A stretch of 64,000 bases of DNA from Caproicibacterium amylolyticum (GCF_014467055.1 NZ_CP060696.1:682001-746000); one strand, 5' to 3'; positions 51,300 to 61,569 are shown, counted from the stretch's first letter. Notes: generated from the sequence alone by a model not told the origin. Made by a program: numbers and translations.

Positions 51300-52670
51300 G
51301 TGGCAGACGAAATTTCCGCATACAGCGGCGCCAGCCTGCCGTTTGATTTGGAAGCAGAGCAGGCAGTGCTTGGCTCTGTATTGCTGGATGCTTCCTGTTT
51401 GGACACAGTGATGGAGATTCTGCCGTCTTCGGAATATTTTTATCAGAGCAATCATGCGGTCATCTATGACGCGATGCTGGAAATGTCCAACGCAGGGCTG
51501 CCCATTGACTTTGTGACGCTCCTAAATCGTCTGCGCCGTGAACCCGGCTTTGCGGAAAATGACGGCAAAAGTTATCTGGTGGAACTGGCGCAGATTGTGC
51601 CGTCCATTTCCAATGTGGAAACTTACGCAAAAATCGTGCATGATAAGTATGATATTCGTACTTTGATTGTTACAGCGCGGGAAATCCTGGAAGAAGCATC
51701 TGAAGGTACACAGGAAGCGCCAGTGCTGCTGGACGCGGCTGAACAAAAAATTTTTGATATTCGCCGCGGACAGAACATGCAGGGACTCAAACGCATTGAC
51801 CAGACGCTGATTGAAACCTTTGACCGCTTGGACGACATTACTTCTCCGGATGGTGACCAGTTTCGGGGGATACCAACGGGCATTCGGGCACTGGACGATA
51901 CCATTACCGGCCTGAACCGCTCAGACTTGGTCCTGCTGGCGGCACGCCCTGGCATGGGCAAAACCAGCTTTGCACTGAATATTGCACGGCACGCGGCGAT
52001 TACCTGCCACAGACGGGTGGCATTCTTTTCACTGGAAATGACGCGGGAGCAGCTGGCTTCCCGCTTACTTTCCACCGAAGCACAGGTTGGCGGTGTAAAA
52101 CTTCGTACCGGCAAACTGGCGGACGATGAATGGTCGCGGTTGGTGGAAGCGGGCGATGTGCTGAGCAAGGCAGAGATGTATTTTGACGACAACTCCGCCA
52201 TTACCGTACCGGAAATGAAGGCAAAACTGCGCCGCCTGCGGGATGTTGATTTAGTCGTAATTGATTATTTGCAGCTGATGTCCGGAGGCAAGATTGAAAA
52301 CCGTGTGCAGGAGATTTCCGCAATTACCCGAAACCTGAAAATCATGGCAAAGGAACTGAATGTGCCGGTGCTGTGTCTTTCCCAGCTTTCACGTGAAAGT
52401 GAAAAGCGCAACACACACCGTCCGATGCTGAGTGATTTGCGTGACTCCGGCTCCATCGAACAGGATGCGGATATCGTACTGTTCTTATACCGCGAGGGGT
52501 ATTACGCCAATACCGGCGACAATGAAGCCCCCGCACCGGATGAGGATCAAAACAGCGGCGAGTGTATCGTAGCAAAAAACCGCCATGGCGAAACACGCAG
52601 CGTGCCCCTGCATTGGCAGGGTGAGTTCATGCGTTTTACCGCACAGGAATTGGTTCGTCAGGAGCCGTAA
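51300..52670 (+). CDS. dnaB: Replicative DNA helicase DnaB
   Basis: Hexameric 5'-3' helicase of the replication fork. 456 residues. N-terminal DnaB domain (LPFDLEAEQAVLGSVLLD) and C-terminal RecA-like domain. Walker A GMGKTSFALN with Lys221, VAFFSLEMTREQLASRLLS, Walker B LVVIDYLQLM, and LSQLSRESEKR..RPMLSDLRDSGSIEQDADIVLFLYR. GTG 51300 follows AAAGGGGGGG; a longer frame from 51258 overlaps the terminator. No intein in the Walker region. Confidence 0.97.
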   Translation: MADEISAYSGASLPFDLEAEQAVLGSVLLDASCLDTVMEILPSSEYFYQSNHAVIYDAMLEMSNAGLPIDFVTLLNRLRREPGFAENDGKSYLVELAQIVPSISNVETYAKIVHDKYDIRTLIVTAREILEEASEGTQEAPVLLDAAEQKIFDIRRGQNMQGLKRIDQTLIETFDRLDDITSPDGDQFRGIPTGIRALDDTITGLNRSDLVLLAARPGMGKTSFALNIARHAAITCHRRVAFFSLEMTREQLASRLLSTEAQVGGVKLRTGKLADDEWSRLVEAGDVLSKAEMYFDDNSAITVPEMKAKLRRLRDVDLVVIDYLQLMSGGKIENRVQEISAITRNLKIMAKELNVPVLCLSQLSRESEKRNTHRPMLSDLRDSGSIEQDADIVLFLYREGYYANTGDNEAPAPDEDQNSGECIVAKNRHGETRSVPLHWQGEFMRFTAQELVRQEP

Positions 52671-52694
52671 AAGATATGGAAAAGGAGAAGCCAG

Positions 52695-54074
52695 ATGGAA
52701 AAGCAGACCGTTAGCAGCCTGATTTATGGAACACTTGCACAGTACAAAATGCTGCCGCAGGGAACGACTGTGGTGGTTGGCTTTTCTGGCGGTGCGGACT
52801 CTACAGCGCTGCTGCACTGGCTTTTTAGCCACGCTGATGCACTGCAGATTCAGGTGACGGCGGCACACGTTAATCATGGGCTTCGCGGTGCGGAAGCGGA
52901 GCGGGACGAACAGTTTGTGCGGGACTTTTGTGCGCAGCGGGCAATTCCGCTGCAGGTTCTGCGCGCGGATGTGCGTGCAGAAGCGGAAAAAACAGGAGAA
53001 GGACTCGAAGAATGCGGCCGCCGTCTGCGGTACGCATTTTTTTATGAGATTTGCGAACACTATCCGAATGCGTGCATTGCCACCGCCCACACACTTTCCG
53101 ACTGCGCGGAAACCATGCTGCTTAACCTTGCGCGAGGCGCCGGCGGGGCGGGGCTTTCCGGTATTCCACCGGTGCGCGGGGACATTGTGCGGCCGCTTTT
53201 TGGGGTAACACGTGCGCAGACAGAACAGTACTGCCGCGAAAATGGACTTGCCTTTGTAACGGACAGTACCAACGCGGATGTGGATTATTCCCGCAACCGA
53301 GTGCGGGCACTGGTGGTACCACAGCTAAAGCGCATTGACCCGAACTTTGAGCAGGCGGCGGGGCGTGCGGCGCAGACACTGCGTGAGGACGAGGCGTGCC
53401 TGCGGGCGTTTGCAAAGCAGACTTTAGAAAAAGCTGCCTGTCCCGGCGGTTGGCGTGCATGTGCGCTTGCTGCACAGCCGCGTGCGGTGCGGGTGCGGGC
53501 GCTGCTGCTGGCGGCACAGTCTGCCGGAGCAGACTGCCTTTCCTACCAGCACATTGCGCAGCTTGACCGTCTGCTGACAGAGGGGGGCGGTTGTACGCTG
53601 CCCGGACAGTGCAATGCGCGGGTAGAACAGGGTATTTTGCTTTTTCCCAGACCGGCAGTGGAATTCTGTGTGCCGCTGCAGCTGCCGCAGACCCTTCTGC
53701 CGGATGGCCGCATGCTCTGCATTTCTGTGCTTGACCGCGCAGAATATGCCGTAGAAAAACAAAAATTTATCTTTTCTAATTGTCTGAATTATGATACAAT
53801 AACTTCTGATACCGTTGTTAGGACGCGCAAAAGCGGGGATTCCTTCAATCCAGCAGGCCGAGGGGTAACAAAGTCCCTGAAAAAACTGTATAATGAGCAG
53901 CATATTCCTGCTTCTCTGCGTCCGGCTTTTGCAATGCTTGCCGGCAGCGGCGGAATTTTGTGGATAGAGGGCTGCGGCCCCAGCGAATCAGCAAAAGTGA
54001 CACAGTCGGCGCAGCGTATTGCGGCGGTCACTATAAAGGAGTGCTTAAAAAATGGAGAACCAGATGCTTGGTGA
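52695..54074 (+). CDS. tilS: tRNA(Ile)-lysidine synthase TilS
   Basis: Attaches lysine to C34 of tRNA-Ile(CAU), changing decoding to AUA. 459 residues. PP-loop SGGADS at 31-36 (GFSGGADSTALLHW), followed by AAHVNHGLRGAEAERDEQFV and ATAHTLSDCAETMLLNLARGAG; the C-terminal TilS domain holds VRTRKSGDSFNPAGRGVTKSLKKLYNEQHIPASLR. ATG 52695 follows AAAGGAGAAG. The 3' end overlaps hpt by 23 bases, so they are coupled. Confidence 0.95.
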   Translation: MEKQTVSSLIYGTLAQYKMLPQGTTVVVGFSGGADSTALLHWLFSHADALQIQVTAAHVNHGLRGAEAERDEQFVRDFCAQRAIPLQVLRADVRAEAEKTGEGLEECGRRLRYAFFYEICEHYPNACIATAHTLSDCAETMLLNLARGAGGAGLSGIPPVRGDIVRPLFGVTRAQTEQYCRENGLAFVTDSTNADVDYSRNRVRALVVPQLKRIDPNFEQAAGRAAQTLREDEACLRAFAKQTLEKAACPGGWRACALAAQPRAVRVRALLLAAQSAGADCLSYQHIAQLDRLLTEGGGCTLPGQCNARVEQGILLFPRPAVEFCVPLQLPQTLLPDGRMLCISVLDRAEYAVEKQKFIFSNCLNYDTITSDTVVRTRKSGDSFNPAGRGVTKSLKKLYNEQHIPASLRPAFAMLAGSGGILWIEGCGPSESAKVTQSAQRIAAVTIKECLKNGEPDAW

Positions 54075-54603
54075 CATCAAAGAAATTTTGTTTAGTGAGG
54101 AACAGCTTACAAAAATCGTGGAACGCATCGGCGAGCAGATTAGCGAGGATTACAAAGACAAAAATCTGCTGCTTGTCAGTGTGCTGAAGGGCTCTGTTGT
54201 GTTTATGGCAGACCTGATGCGTGCCATCAAGGTTCCCTGCGAAGTGGATTTCATGTCTGTTTCCAGCTATGGCAGCGGAACCAAAACTTCCGGCATTGTA
54301 AAAATTACCAAAGACCTCGATATTAATTTGGAGGGATACGACCTTCTGGTGGTTGAGGATATTCTGGACAGCGGCATGACGCTCAGCTACATACTGGAAA
54401 TGATGCAGGCCCGCAACCCGAGCAGTATTCGCCTATGTACGCTGTTTGACAAACCCGAACGCCGCACAGTGGATGTTAAGGCGGATTATGTGGGTGCCGT
54501 TGTGCCGGACGACTTCATTGTCGGCTACGGCCTGGATTATGCCCAGAAGTATCGCAATCTTCCTTTTGTCGGGGTCCTCAAGCCGGAAGTATACGGCGGT
54601 TAA
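54052..54603 (+). CDS. hpt: Hypoxanthine phosphoribosyltransferase
   Basis: Purine salvage: hypoxanthine or guanine plus PRPP to IMP or GMP. 183 residues. [19 protein letters not shown], the flexible loop [11 protein letters not shown], and the PRPP motif [14 protein letters not shown] are all present; [23 protein letters not shown] is the typical end. AAGGAG 11 bases before ATG 54052; ATG 54064 is possible but lacks a site. Between tilS and ftsH as in Bacillus. Confidence 0.97.
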   Translation: MENQMLGDIKEILFSEEQLTKIVERIGEQISEDYKDKNLLLVSVLKGSVVFMADLMRAIKVPCEVDFMSVSSYGSGTKTSGIVKITKDLDINLEGYDLLVVEDILDSGMTLSYILEMMQARNPSSIRLCTLFDKPERRTVDVKADYVGAVVPDDFIVGYGLDYAQKYRNLPFVGVLKPEVYGG

Positions 54604-54617
54604 GGAGTGATAGTGGC

Positions 54618-56525
54618 TTGGATAATAAAAAATCGATACGCAATCTGATTTTGGTCATTGCTATACCGGTCGTGCTGCTGATTCTGCTTGCAGCTTTGTT
54701 CGGCGGCACGGCTGCCCCTACCAAATCCTATACTTTTTCCGATATCATCAATTACTTTGAGCAGGGAAAAGTAACGGAGTATTCGCTGGATTTCGGTACG
54801 GGAGAAATGGTAGTCAAGGTGCAGGGGGAAACAGACACCATTTCCTTTGTGGCGCCGAATTCCCAGTATATGCAGGAACGGCTGGATCCTTATGTGGAAC
54901 AGTACAACAAAGACCATTCCACAAGCCACATGGTTCAGAAGTTGCAGCGCCCGCGTGAAACAAACTGGCTGGTCTCCATGCTGCCGTTTATCATTGTGCT
55001 GGTAGCGATGCTGCTGGTTTCTTACCTGATGATGCGCAAGTTTAACTCTGGTCTTGGCGACGCAGGCAAACAGATGAACTTTGGCAAAGCCAAAGTGAAA
55101 AACATGGAGGACGAAAAGCGCAGGACCACCTTTGCGGATGTGGCAGGCGCGGATGAGGAAAAAGAGGAACTCAAGGAGATTGTAGAGTTTCTGAAAAGCC
55201 CCAAAAAGTACAACGAGCTGGGTGCGCGCATTCCGAAAGGCGTGCTGCTCGTTGGCCCTCCCGGTACCGGCAAAACGCTGCTGGCACGTGCAGTAGCAGG
55301 CGAAGCAGGTGTGCCGTTTTTCTCTATTTCCGGTTCTGACTTTGTGGAAATGTTTGTCGGCGTCGGTGCTTCCCGTGTGCGTGACCTGTTTGAACAAGCA
55401 AAAAAGAACAGTCCCTGCATCGTGTTTATCGATGAAATTGATGCAGTTGGCCGCCAGCGCGGCGCCGGCTTGGGCGGCGGTCACGATGAACGTGAGCAGA
55501 CGCTGAACCAGTTGCTGGTCGAGATGGACGGCTTCGGCGCGAACGAAGGCGTTATCATGATTGCCGCAACCAACCGCCCGGATATCCTTGACCCGGCACT
55601 GATGCGTCCGGGACGTTTTGACCGCCAGGTCATGGTCGGTTATCCGGATATTAAGGGGCGCGAGGCAATTCTGCACGTGCACGCCCGTGGTAAGCCGCTG
55701 GCGCCGGATGTAGAATTGAAAACGATTGCCGGTTCCACAGCGGGTTTTACAGGTGCAGATCTTGAAAACCTGCTGAATGAAGCGGCTTTGCTTGCAGCAC
55801 GCAAAAACCAAAAAGCGATTACCATGAAGGAAATCGAAGAAGCGACCATTAAGGTTGTGGTCGGCACGGAAAAGAAGAGTCATGTCATGAGTGACCGCGA
55901 AAAGAAGCTGACTGCTTACCATGAGGGAGGCCACGCGGTGGCAACTTACTTCTGCCCGATGCAGGATCCGGTCCATCAAATCAGCATCATTCCGCGCGGC
56001 ATGGCAGGCGGCTTTACCATGCAGATTCCTACGGAGGATCGTTCCTACAAGTCCAAAAAGGAAATGGAAGAGGACTTGGTGGTTATGTTAGGCGGGCGTG
56101 TTGCGGAAGCACTGACTCTGGACGATATTTCCACCGGTGCCAGCAACGATATTGAGCGGGCAACCAAGCTCGCCCGTTCGATGGTTACAAAGTATGGCAT
56201 GTCCGCTGCGTTGGGGCCGATTATGTACGGCCGTGACGAAAGCGAACCGTTCCTTGGCCGCGATATGGGCCATGTGCGGGATTACTCTGAGCAGACCGCA
56301 GCGGCAATCGACAAGGAAATCAAAAATATTATGACAGCTGCCTATGACCGCACGGAAAGTATCCTGCGTGAGCATATGGAAAAGCTGCATGAGGTTGCAC
56401 GCTATCTTTTCTTGCACGAAAAGATGAGCGGCGAAGAATTCAAAAAAGTCATGATGGGCTTGATGGACGGCGAAGGAAACGAACTGCCGGATGCTTCTGC
56501 ACCGGAGTCGCTTCCGGAAGCGTAA
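54618..56525 (+). CDS. ftsH: ATP-dependent zinc metalloprotease FtsH
   Basis: Membrane-bound AAA+ protease for quality control of membrane and regulatory proteins. 635 residues: membrane helix (about 9-30), extracytoplasmic domain, second helix (about 115-138), AAA+ domain with Walker A GPPGTGKT (213-220), Walker [12 protein letters not shown], second region of homology [20 protein letters not shown], and protease motif His435-Glu-Gly-Gly-His439. The start is TTG 54618 with AAGGAGTGA upstream. Third of tilS-hpt-ftsH; terminator at 56550-56588. Confidence 0.97.
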   Translation: MDNKKSIRNLILVIAIPVVLLILLAALFGGTAAPTKSYTFSDIINYFEQGKVTEYSLDFGTGEMVVKVQGETDTISFVAPNSQYMQERLDPYVEQYNKDHSTSHMVQKLQRPRETNWLVSMLPFIIVLVAMLLVSYLMMRKFNSGLGDAGKQMNFGKAKVKNMEDEKRRTTFADVAGADEEKEELKEIVEFLKSPKKYNELGARIPKGVLLVGPPGTGKTLLARAVAGEAGVPFFSISGSDFVEMFVGVGASRVRDLFEQAKKNSPCIVFIDEIDAVGRQRGAGLGGGHDEREQTLNQLLVEMDGFGANEGVIMIAATNRPDILDPALMRPGRFDRQVMVGYPDIKGREAILHVHARGKPLAPDVELKTIAGSTAGFTGADLENLLNEAALLAARKNQKAITMKEIEEATIKVVVGTEKKSHVMSDREKKLTAYHEGGHAVATYFCPMQDPVHQISIIPRGMAGGFTMQIPTEDRSYKSKKEMEEDLVVMLGGRVAEALTLDDISTGASNDIERATKLARSMVTKYGMSAALGPIMYGRDESEPFLGRDMGHVRDYSEQTAAAIDKEIKNIMTAAYDRTESILREHMEKLHEVARYLFLHEKMSGEEFKKVMMGLMDGEGNELPDASAPESLPEA

Positions 56526-56549
56526 GCATTAACCAAATAAGTGTGAGGG

Positions 56550-56588
56550 GAATCAGGGGAGTGTGGGCATTCCCCTGATTCTTCTTTG
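56550..56588 (+). terminator. Terminator of ftsH
   Basis: Perfect 11-bp stem GAATCAGGGGA/TCCCCTGATTC (56550-56560, 56571-56581), then TTCTTT. Confidence 0.85.
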
Positions 56589-56855
56589 TGGGGACGAGCC
56601 CTTTCAGTAACGTTTCGCCCGCCTCGCGTGCCCCGAATGGGGTATTTCAAAGGCGGTGAGTTTGAGCGAAGCTGCGCCGCAAGAGCAAGACCTTGGGAGC
56701 CTTCCTTGCAGGCTCCCGAACCCGTGAACGCTTCTTAGGATACTAAGGGCTAAGTTCTCAAGGAATAAGGCGGTGGCAGGCTTCGCCCCCACGCCCTTAG
56801 TCGCTTTCTGAGAAAGCGACGGAAAGCAAAGTAAGCAACGACACAGTTTGAATTG
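56589..56855. repeat. Intergenic repeat, copy B
   Basis: Non-coding, GC-rich with several inverted segments (GGGAGCC/GGCTCCC at 56695-56720; GTCGCTTTC/GAAAGCGAC at 56800-56822). Shares CTTTCAGTAA with copy A, and TTCAAAGGCGGT (56646-56657) and GGCTTCGCCCCCAC (56779-56792) with copy C. It would lie in the leader between ftsH and the topoisomerase pair. Confidence 0.65.
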
Positions 56856-56867
56856 CAGGAGACAGAT

Positions 56868-58847
56868 ATGCCAAAAAAGAATCATAGCTACGACAATGAA
56901 AGCATCTCTATGCTGAAAGGCGCGGACCGTGTGCGCCTGCGTCCGGCCGTTATTTTCGGTTCGGACGGCATTGAGGGCTGCGAACACTCTATTTTTGAAA
57001 TCCTCTCAAACTCCATTGATGAAGCGCGCGAGGGATACGGCAAGGAAATTACAATTACGCGTTATAACGACTGCTCGGTACAGGTGGAGGACCACGGCCG
57101 CGGCTGTCCGGTGGACTACAATCCAAAGGAAAAGCGCTTTAACTGGGAACTGGTGTTTTGCGAGATGTATGCCGGCGGCAAGTACCACAATGATGAGGAT
57201 GGCAGCTATGAGTACAGCCTTGGCCTAAACGGCCTTGGTCTGTGCGCAACACAGTATTCCTCTGAATACATGGATGTGGAAATCCACACGGGAGAAATAA
57301 AATATACGCTGCACTTTGAGCACGGCAAGAATGTGGGCGGACTGCACAGCGAACCGAGTACCGCAAAAAGCGGAACCAAAATTCGCTGGAAGCCGGATCT
57401 GCAGGTCTTTACGGATATTCAAGTGCCGGTGGAATATTATGTGGATATTCTGCGCCGGCAGGCAATTGTCAATGACGGATTGAAATTTGTGTTCCGAAAT
57501 CAAAACGGCAGCAGCTTTGACACACAGGAATTTTTGTACGAAAACGGCATTGAAGACCACGTGAAAGAGGAAGCGGGGGAGGATGCCCTGACTTCTGTAC
57601 AGTTTTGGCAGACAGAACGCAAGGTACGTGACCGCGAAGATAAGCCGGAATATAAAGTCAAAATCAATGTGGCACTGGCCTTTTCCAACAAAAACCACCT
57701 GACGGAATATTATCACAACTCCAGCTGGCTGGAACACGGCGGCGCGCCGGACAAAGCCACACGCAACGCATTTGTGTACCAGATTGACGCCTACCTCAAG
57801 CAGAACAGCAAGTACAACAAGAATGAAAGCCGCATTACCTTTGCGGACGTTGAGGATTGCCTGATTCTGGTGATTTCTTCGTTCAGCAACCGCACTTCTT
57901 ACGAAAACCAGACGAAAAAGGCAATTACAAACAAGGGCATTCAGGAAGCCATGACGGATATGCTGCGTCATCAGCTTGAAGTGTATTTCATCGAAAACCC
58001 GATGGAAGCCGACAAAATTGCCGCGCAGGTGCTGGTGAACAAACGCAGCCGTGAGGACGCGGAAAAGACCCGCCTGAACCTCAAAAAAAAGCTGACTTCC
58101 AACATGGACATTACAAGCCGTGTTGCGAAGTTTGTGGACTGCCGCAGCAAGGACAACACCAAGCGCGAGATTTTTATCGTGGAGGGCGATTCTGCTTTGG
58201 GTGCCTGTAAGCAGGCGCGTGACCCGGATTTTCAGGCAATCATGCCGATTCGCGGCAAGATTTTGAACTGCCTCAAAGCAGATTATGACCGCATCTTTAA
58301 AAGTGACATTATTACCGATTTAGTCAAGGTGCTGGGCTGCGGTGTACAGGTGAAAAGTAAGGCAAACAAAGACCTGAGTTCTTTTGATATGGACAACCTG
58401 CGCTGGAATAAAATCATTCTTTGCACCGATGCGGATGTGGATGGTTTTCAGATTCGCACCCTGCTGCTGACCATGCTGTACCGCCTGACGCCGGAACTGA
58501 TTCAGCAGGGCAAGGTGTTCATTGCGGAGTCGCCGCTGTACGAACTGCGCAGTAAGGATGAAACATACTTTGCTTACGACGAAGTGGAAAAAGACCGCTT
58601 CATGAAGCAGCTGGAGGGTCAGAAATACACCATTCAGCGAAGCAAAGGACTGGGCGAAAACGAACCGGATATGATGAACCTGACCACTATGAATCCCGCA
58701 ACACGTCGGCTGATTAAGGTCATGCCCTCCGAAGCACTGGCAACCGGCGATGCTTTTGACCTGCTGCTGGGTGACAACCTGAATGGCAGAAAAGAGTATA
58801 TTGCGGCGCACGGCAGAGAGTATATAGATGAGCTGGACGTGAGCTGA
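56868..58847 (+). CDS. Divergent type IIA topoisomerase, subunit B (ParE/GyrB-like)
   Basis: ATPase subunit of a DNA gyrase or topoisomerase IV-like enzyme. 659 residues. GHKL domain: EILSNSIDEAREGYG, VEDHGRGCPVDY, GLNGLGLCATQYSS (usual form GLHGVGASVVNALS). Toprim domain: Glu439 in VEGDSALGACKQ (usual EGDSAGGSAK) and D521-x-D523-x-D525 in TDADVDGFQIRTLLLT (usual DADVDGSHIRTLLLT). PIRGKILNCLKA and QRSKGLGENEPD also present. Catalytic residues kept, but neighbours differ from both GyrB and ParE, so it is probably a third, clade-specific enzyme. GCAGGAG before ATG 56868. Confidence 0.88.
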   Translation: MPKKNHSYDNESISMLKGADRVRLRPAVIFGSDGIEGCEHSIFEILSNSIDEAREGYGKEITITRYNDCSVQVEDHGRGCPVDYNPKEKRFNWELVFCEMYAGGKYHNDEDGSYEYSLGLNGLGLCATQYSSEYMDVEIHTGEIKYTLHFEHGKNVGGLHSEPSTAKSGTKIRWKPDLQVFTDIQVPVEYYVDILRRQAIVNDGLKFVFRNQNGSSFDTQEFLYENGIEDHVKEEAGEDALTSVQFWQTERKVRDREDKPEYKVKINVALAFSNKNHLTEYYHNSSWLEHGGAPDKATRNAFVYQIDAYLKQNSKYNKNESRITFADVEDCLILVISSFSNRTSYENQTKKAITNKGIQEAMTDMLRHQLEVYFIENPMEADKIAAQVLVNKRSREDAEKTRLNLKKKLTSNMDITSRVAKFVDCRSKDNTKREIFIVEGDSALGACKQARDPDFQAIMPIRGKILNCLKADYDRIFKSDIITDLVKVLGCGVQVKSKANKDLSSFDMDNLRWNKIILCTDADVDGFQIRTLLLTMLYRLTPELIQQGKVFIAESPLYELRSKDETYFAYDEVEKDRFMKQLEGQKYTIQRSKGLGENEPDMMNLTTMNPATRRLIKVMPSEALATGDAFDLLLGDNLNGRKEYIAAHGREYIDELDVS

Positions 58848-58854
58848 AAAAGCG

Positions 58855-59060
58855 AAAAAGGCCCATACCGTAAAAGTTTCTCGCCCTCCTTTTCAAAGGC
58901 GGTAGGTGGGAGCGAAGCCCACGGCCTTGTCCTTGACCGTAAAGCCCTTTTATGTAAAAAAGGAGAACGGCAGTGCCAGCCTGCGGCGGGCTTCGCCCCC
59001 ACACCTCTACTGCCCTTTAAAGGGCGGGCGGAACTTTTGGCGTAAGGGCAGGTAAGCAGC
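58855..59060. repeat. Intergenic repeat, copy C
   Basis: Lies between the two topoisomerase subunit genes. Shares an 18-base word (58932-58949) with copy A and two words (58892-58903, 58989-59002) with copy B. Inverted segments CGCCCTTTAAAGGGCG (59008-59026) and GGGCTTCG/CGAAGCCC (58911-58918 and 58988-58995). It separates two genes that should be co-transcribed. Confidence 0.65.
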
Positions 59061-59094
59061 GCATTATTATTTCGTACAGAAAGGCAGGTAAGTT

Positions 59095-61335
59095 ATGCCA
59101 AGAAAGAAAAAAGAACATATTGCTCCGGTTTCCAAAGCACACGGCGTGATTGAGGGCGCCGGAAAAGTTGTGGAACAGCAGATCGTTTCTACACTGGAAA
59201 AAAACTATATGCCGTACGCCATGAGCGTCATTATGAGCCGCGCGATTCCTGAAATCGACGGCTTTAAGCCAAGCCACCGCAAACTGCTGTATACTATGTA
59301 TAAAATGGGACTGCTGACCGGCGGACGTACAAAAAGCGCAAATATTGTTGGGCAGACCATGCGGCTGAACCCGCACGGTGACGCGGCGATTTATGATACC
59401 ATGGTACGCCTTTCCCGCGGTTACGAAGCGCTGCTGCATCCTTATGTGGACAGCAAGGGAAACTTCGGCAAGTTTTACAGCCGTGATATGGCGTGGGCGG
59501 CTTCTCGTTATACAGAAGCAAAGCTTGCTGCAATTTGCAGCGAGCTGTTCCGCGACATTGACAAAAACACCGTTGACTTTGTGGACAACTACGACAGCAC
59601 CATGCAGGAACCGACCCTGCTGCCGGCAACCTTTCCAAGCGTGCTGGTAAACGCCAACACCGGCATTGCGGTTGGTATGGCAAGCAGTGTGTGTTCCTTT
59701 AACCTGAAAGAGGTCTGCGAAACGGCTGCGGCGCGGATTCAACACCCGAACCATGATATTTTATCCACGCTGCAGGCACCGGATTTTCCCGGCGGCGGGC
59801 AGATTTTGTACGATCGCCAGCAGATGGAGCAGATTTACCGCACAGGCCGCGGCGGCATACGGGTACGCAGCCGGTATGCTTACGATGCTTCCGCAAACTG
59901 CATCGATATTACGCAGATTCCGCCGAGCACCACAGTGGAAGTTATCGTCGAAAAGGTAGTTGACCTTGTAAAGCAGGGCAAAGTCAAAGAAATTTCCGAT
60001 ATCCGTGACGAAACCGGACTTGCTGGCCTGAAGATTACGATTGACCTGAAGCGCGGCGCAGATCCGCACAAGCTGATGGCCAAGCTTTTTCGCCTGACTA
60101 CGCTGGAAGATACATTTTCCTGTAACTTCAATATTCTGGTGCAGGGTGTGCCGCGTGTGATGGGCGTTGGCGAGATTTTGGACGAGTGGACAGCGTTCCG
60201 CATTGAATGTGTCCGCCGCCGCACGGAATTTGATTTGCAGAAAAAGATGGACAAACTGCATCTGCTCAAAGGTCTGGAAGCAATTCTGCTGGACATTGAT
60301 AAAGCGGTTTCCATTGTCCGCAAAACCGAGGAAGAAGCAGAAGTTGTTCCAAACCTGATGATTGGCTTCGGCATTGATGAGGCGCAGGCGGAATATGTGG
60401 CGGAAATTAAGCTGCGTCACCTGAACCGGGAATATATTCTCAAGCGTACGCAGGATATTGCACAGCTGCAGAGCGACATTGCGGAACTGAACGCAATTCT
60501 GGACGACCCGAAAAAAATCAGGAAAATCATCATACAGGAACTCAAAGAAGTTGCGGAAAAGTACGGGCAGCCGCGCCGCAGTATCCTGCTGTATCAGGAT
60601 GAACTGGCGGATGTGGCGGAAGAACTGGATGAAGTGCCGGATTATCCGGTGAATCTGTTCTTCACGCGTGATGGTTATTTCAAAAAAATCACCCCGCAGT
60701 CGCTGCGCATGAGCGGTGAGCAGAAGCTGAAAGAGGGCGACGAGGTTACCGAACACATTGAGGCTACCAATGCCGCGGACCTGCTGTTTTTTACAGACCG
60801 CTGCCAGGTTTACAAGGCAAAGGCAAGCGATTTTGATGATACCAAGGCGAGTGTGCTGGGCGATTATGTACCGGCGAAGCTGCAGATGGATGAAGGCGAA
60901 AGCATTCTGCAAATGCTTGTTACGAGTGATTTTGGCGGCTATGTGCTGTTCTTTTTTGAAAACGGCAAGGCGGCAAAGGTAGAGCTTTCTTCCTATGAAA
61001 CAAAGACAAACCGCAAAAAGTTGGTGAATGCTTACTGTGACAAAAGCCCGCTGGTGTCTTTGTTGGTGCTGCCGGAGGATGCAGAAGTTTTGATGACTTC
61101 CTCACAGGGGCGTAAGCTGCTGGTACACACCGGTGTGATTCAGGCAAAATCCACACGGAATACGCAGGGCGTGCAGGTTATGACCCTGCGGCGCAATGCC
61201 ACACTGCAGTCCGCAAAAATATATCACGAAGGCGATGTGGAAACACCGGACCGTTACCGCAAGAAAATTCCCGCAATCGGTGCACTGCCGACTGTAGAGG
61301 AGATGGAAGGCGAGCAGCTGAAGCTGACAGAATAA
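59095..61335 (+). CDS. Divergent type IIA topoisomerase, subunit A (ParC/GyrA-like)
   Basis: DNA cleavage-religation subunit. 746 residues. YMPYAMSVIMSRAIPEIDGFKPSHRKLLYTMYKMGLL, QTMRLNPHGDAAIYDTMVRLSRGYE, and the catalytic tyrosine Tyr139 in WAASRYTEAKL. The C-terminal part (about 500-720) has short beta-pinwheel-like blades but no GyrA box (QRRGGKG), so it is more like topoisomerase IV than gyrase. At the quinolone-contact position (Ser83 of E. coli GyrA) it has Ala97, and His78 is Asn92. AAAGGCAGG before ATG 59095. Partner of the B subunit 247 bases upstream. Confidence 0.88.
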   Translation: MPRKKKEHIAPVSKAHGVIEGAGKVVEQQIVSTLEKNYMPYAMSVIMSRAIPEIDGFKPSHRKLLYTMYKMGLLTGGRTKSANIVGQTMRLNPHGDAAIYDTMVRLSRGYEALLHPYVDSKGNFGKFYSRDMAWAASRYTEAKLAAICSELFRDIDKNTVDFVDNYDSTMQEPTLLPATFPSVLVNANTGIAVGMASSVCSFNLKEVCETAAARIQHPNHDILSTLQAPDFPGGGQILYDRQQMEQIYRTGRGGIRVRSRYAYDASANCIDITQIPPSTTVEVIVEKVVDLVKQGKVKEISDIRDETGLAGLKITIDLKRGADPHKLMAKLFRLTTLEDTFSCNFNILVQGVPRVMGVGEILDEWTAFRIECVRRRTEFDLQKKMDKLHLLKGLEAILLDIDKAVSIVRKTEEEAEVVPNLMIGFGIDEAQAEYVAEIKLRHLNREYILKRTQDIAQLQSDIAELNAILDDPKKIRKIIIQELKEVAEKYGQPRRSILLYQDELADVAEELDEVPDYPVNLFFTRDGYFKKITPQSLRMSGEQKLKEGDEVTEHIEATNAADLLFFTDRCQVYKAKASDFDDTKASVLGDYVPAKLQMDEGESILQMLVTSDFGGYVLFFFENGKAAKVELSSYETKTNRKKLVNAYCDKSPLVSLLVLPEDAEVLMTSSQGRKLLVHTGVIQAKSTRNTQGVQVMTLRRNATLQSAKIYHEGDVETPDRYRKKIPAIGALPTVEEMEGEQLKLTE

Positions 61336-61569
61336 AAAACGCCCCGATGCTGCCGCGCCGGGGTGGGTTCCCCCGGCGTGCAAACGCTTTTCGCTGAAGG
61401 CTCCAGGAAATAGTCTGTACAGAAAAGCAGCGCTTATTCCTGCACTTTTGGAAAAAAGGCTTGCTTTTTTGCAGGCTTCGTGCTAAAATTAAAAAAGATT
61501 ATAAAGGGTCAGAGGGTGTGCTGTGCAAAAGTGCTCCTGCGGCCCGCAGTCGTTTCGGAGGTACACTTC
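61336..61569. other. Intergenic region between topoisomerase A and secG
   Basis: CGCCGGGG/CCCCGGCG (61356-61363, 61371-61378) is a strong hairpin without a T-run; the same CGGGG can pair instead with CGCCCCG at 61340-61346. Either may slow or end transcription. The secG promoter follows. Confidence 0.5.
61461..61489 (+). promoter_or_regulatory. Promoter of secG
   Basis: TTGCTT (61461-61466), 17 bases, TAAAAT (61484-61489). ATG is 81 bases downstream. Confidence 0.75.

Noticed and set aside
56589..59060. Insertion sequence remnants around the topoisomerase genes
   Set aside because: No transposase fragment or target duplication seen; the shared words fit a short non-coding repeat instead.
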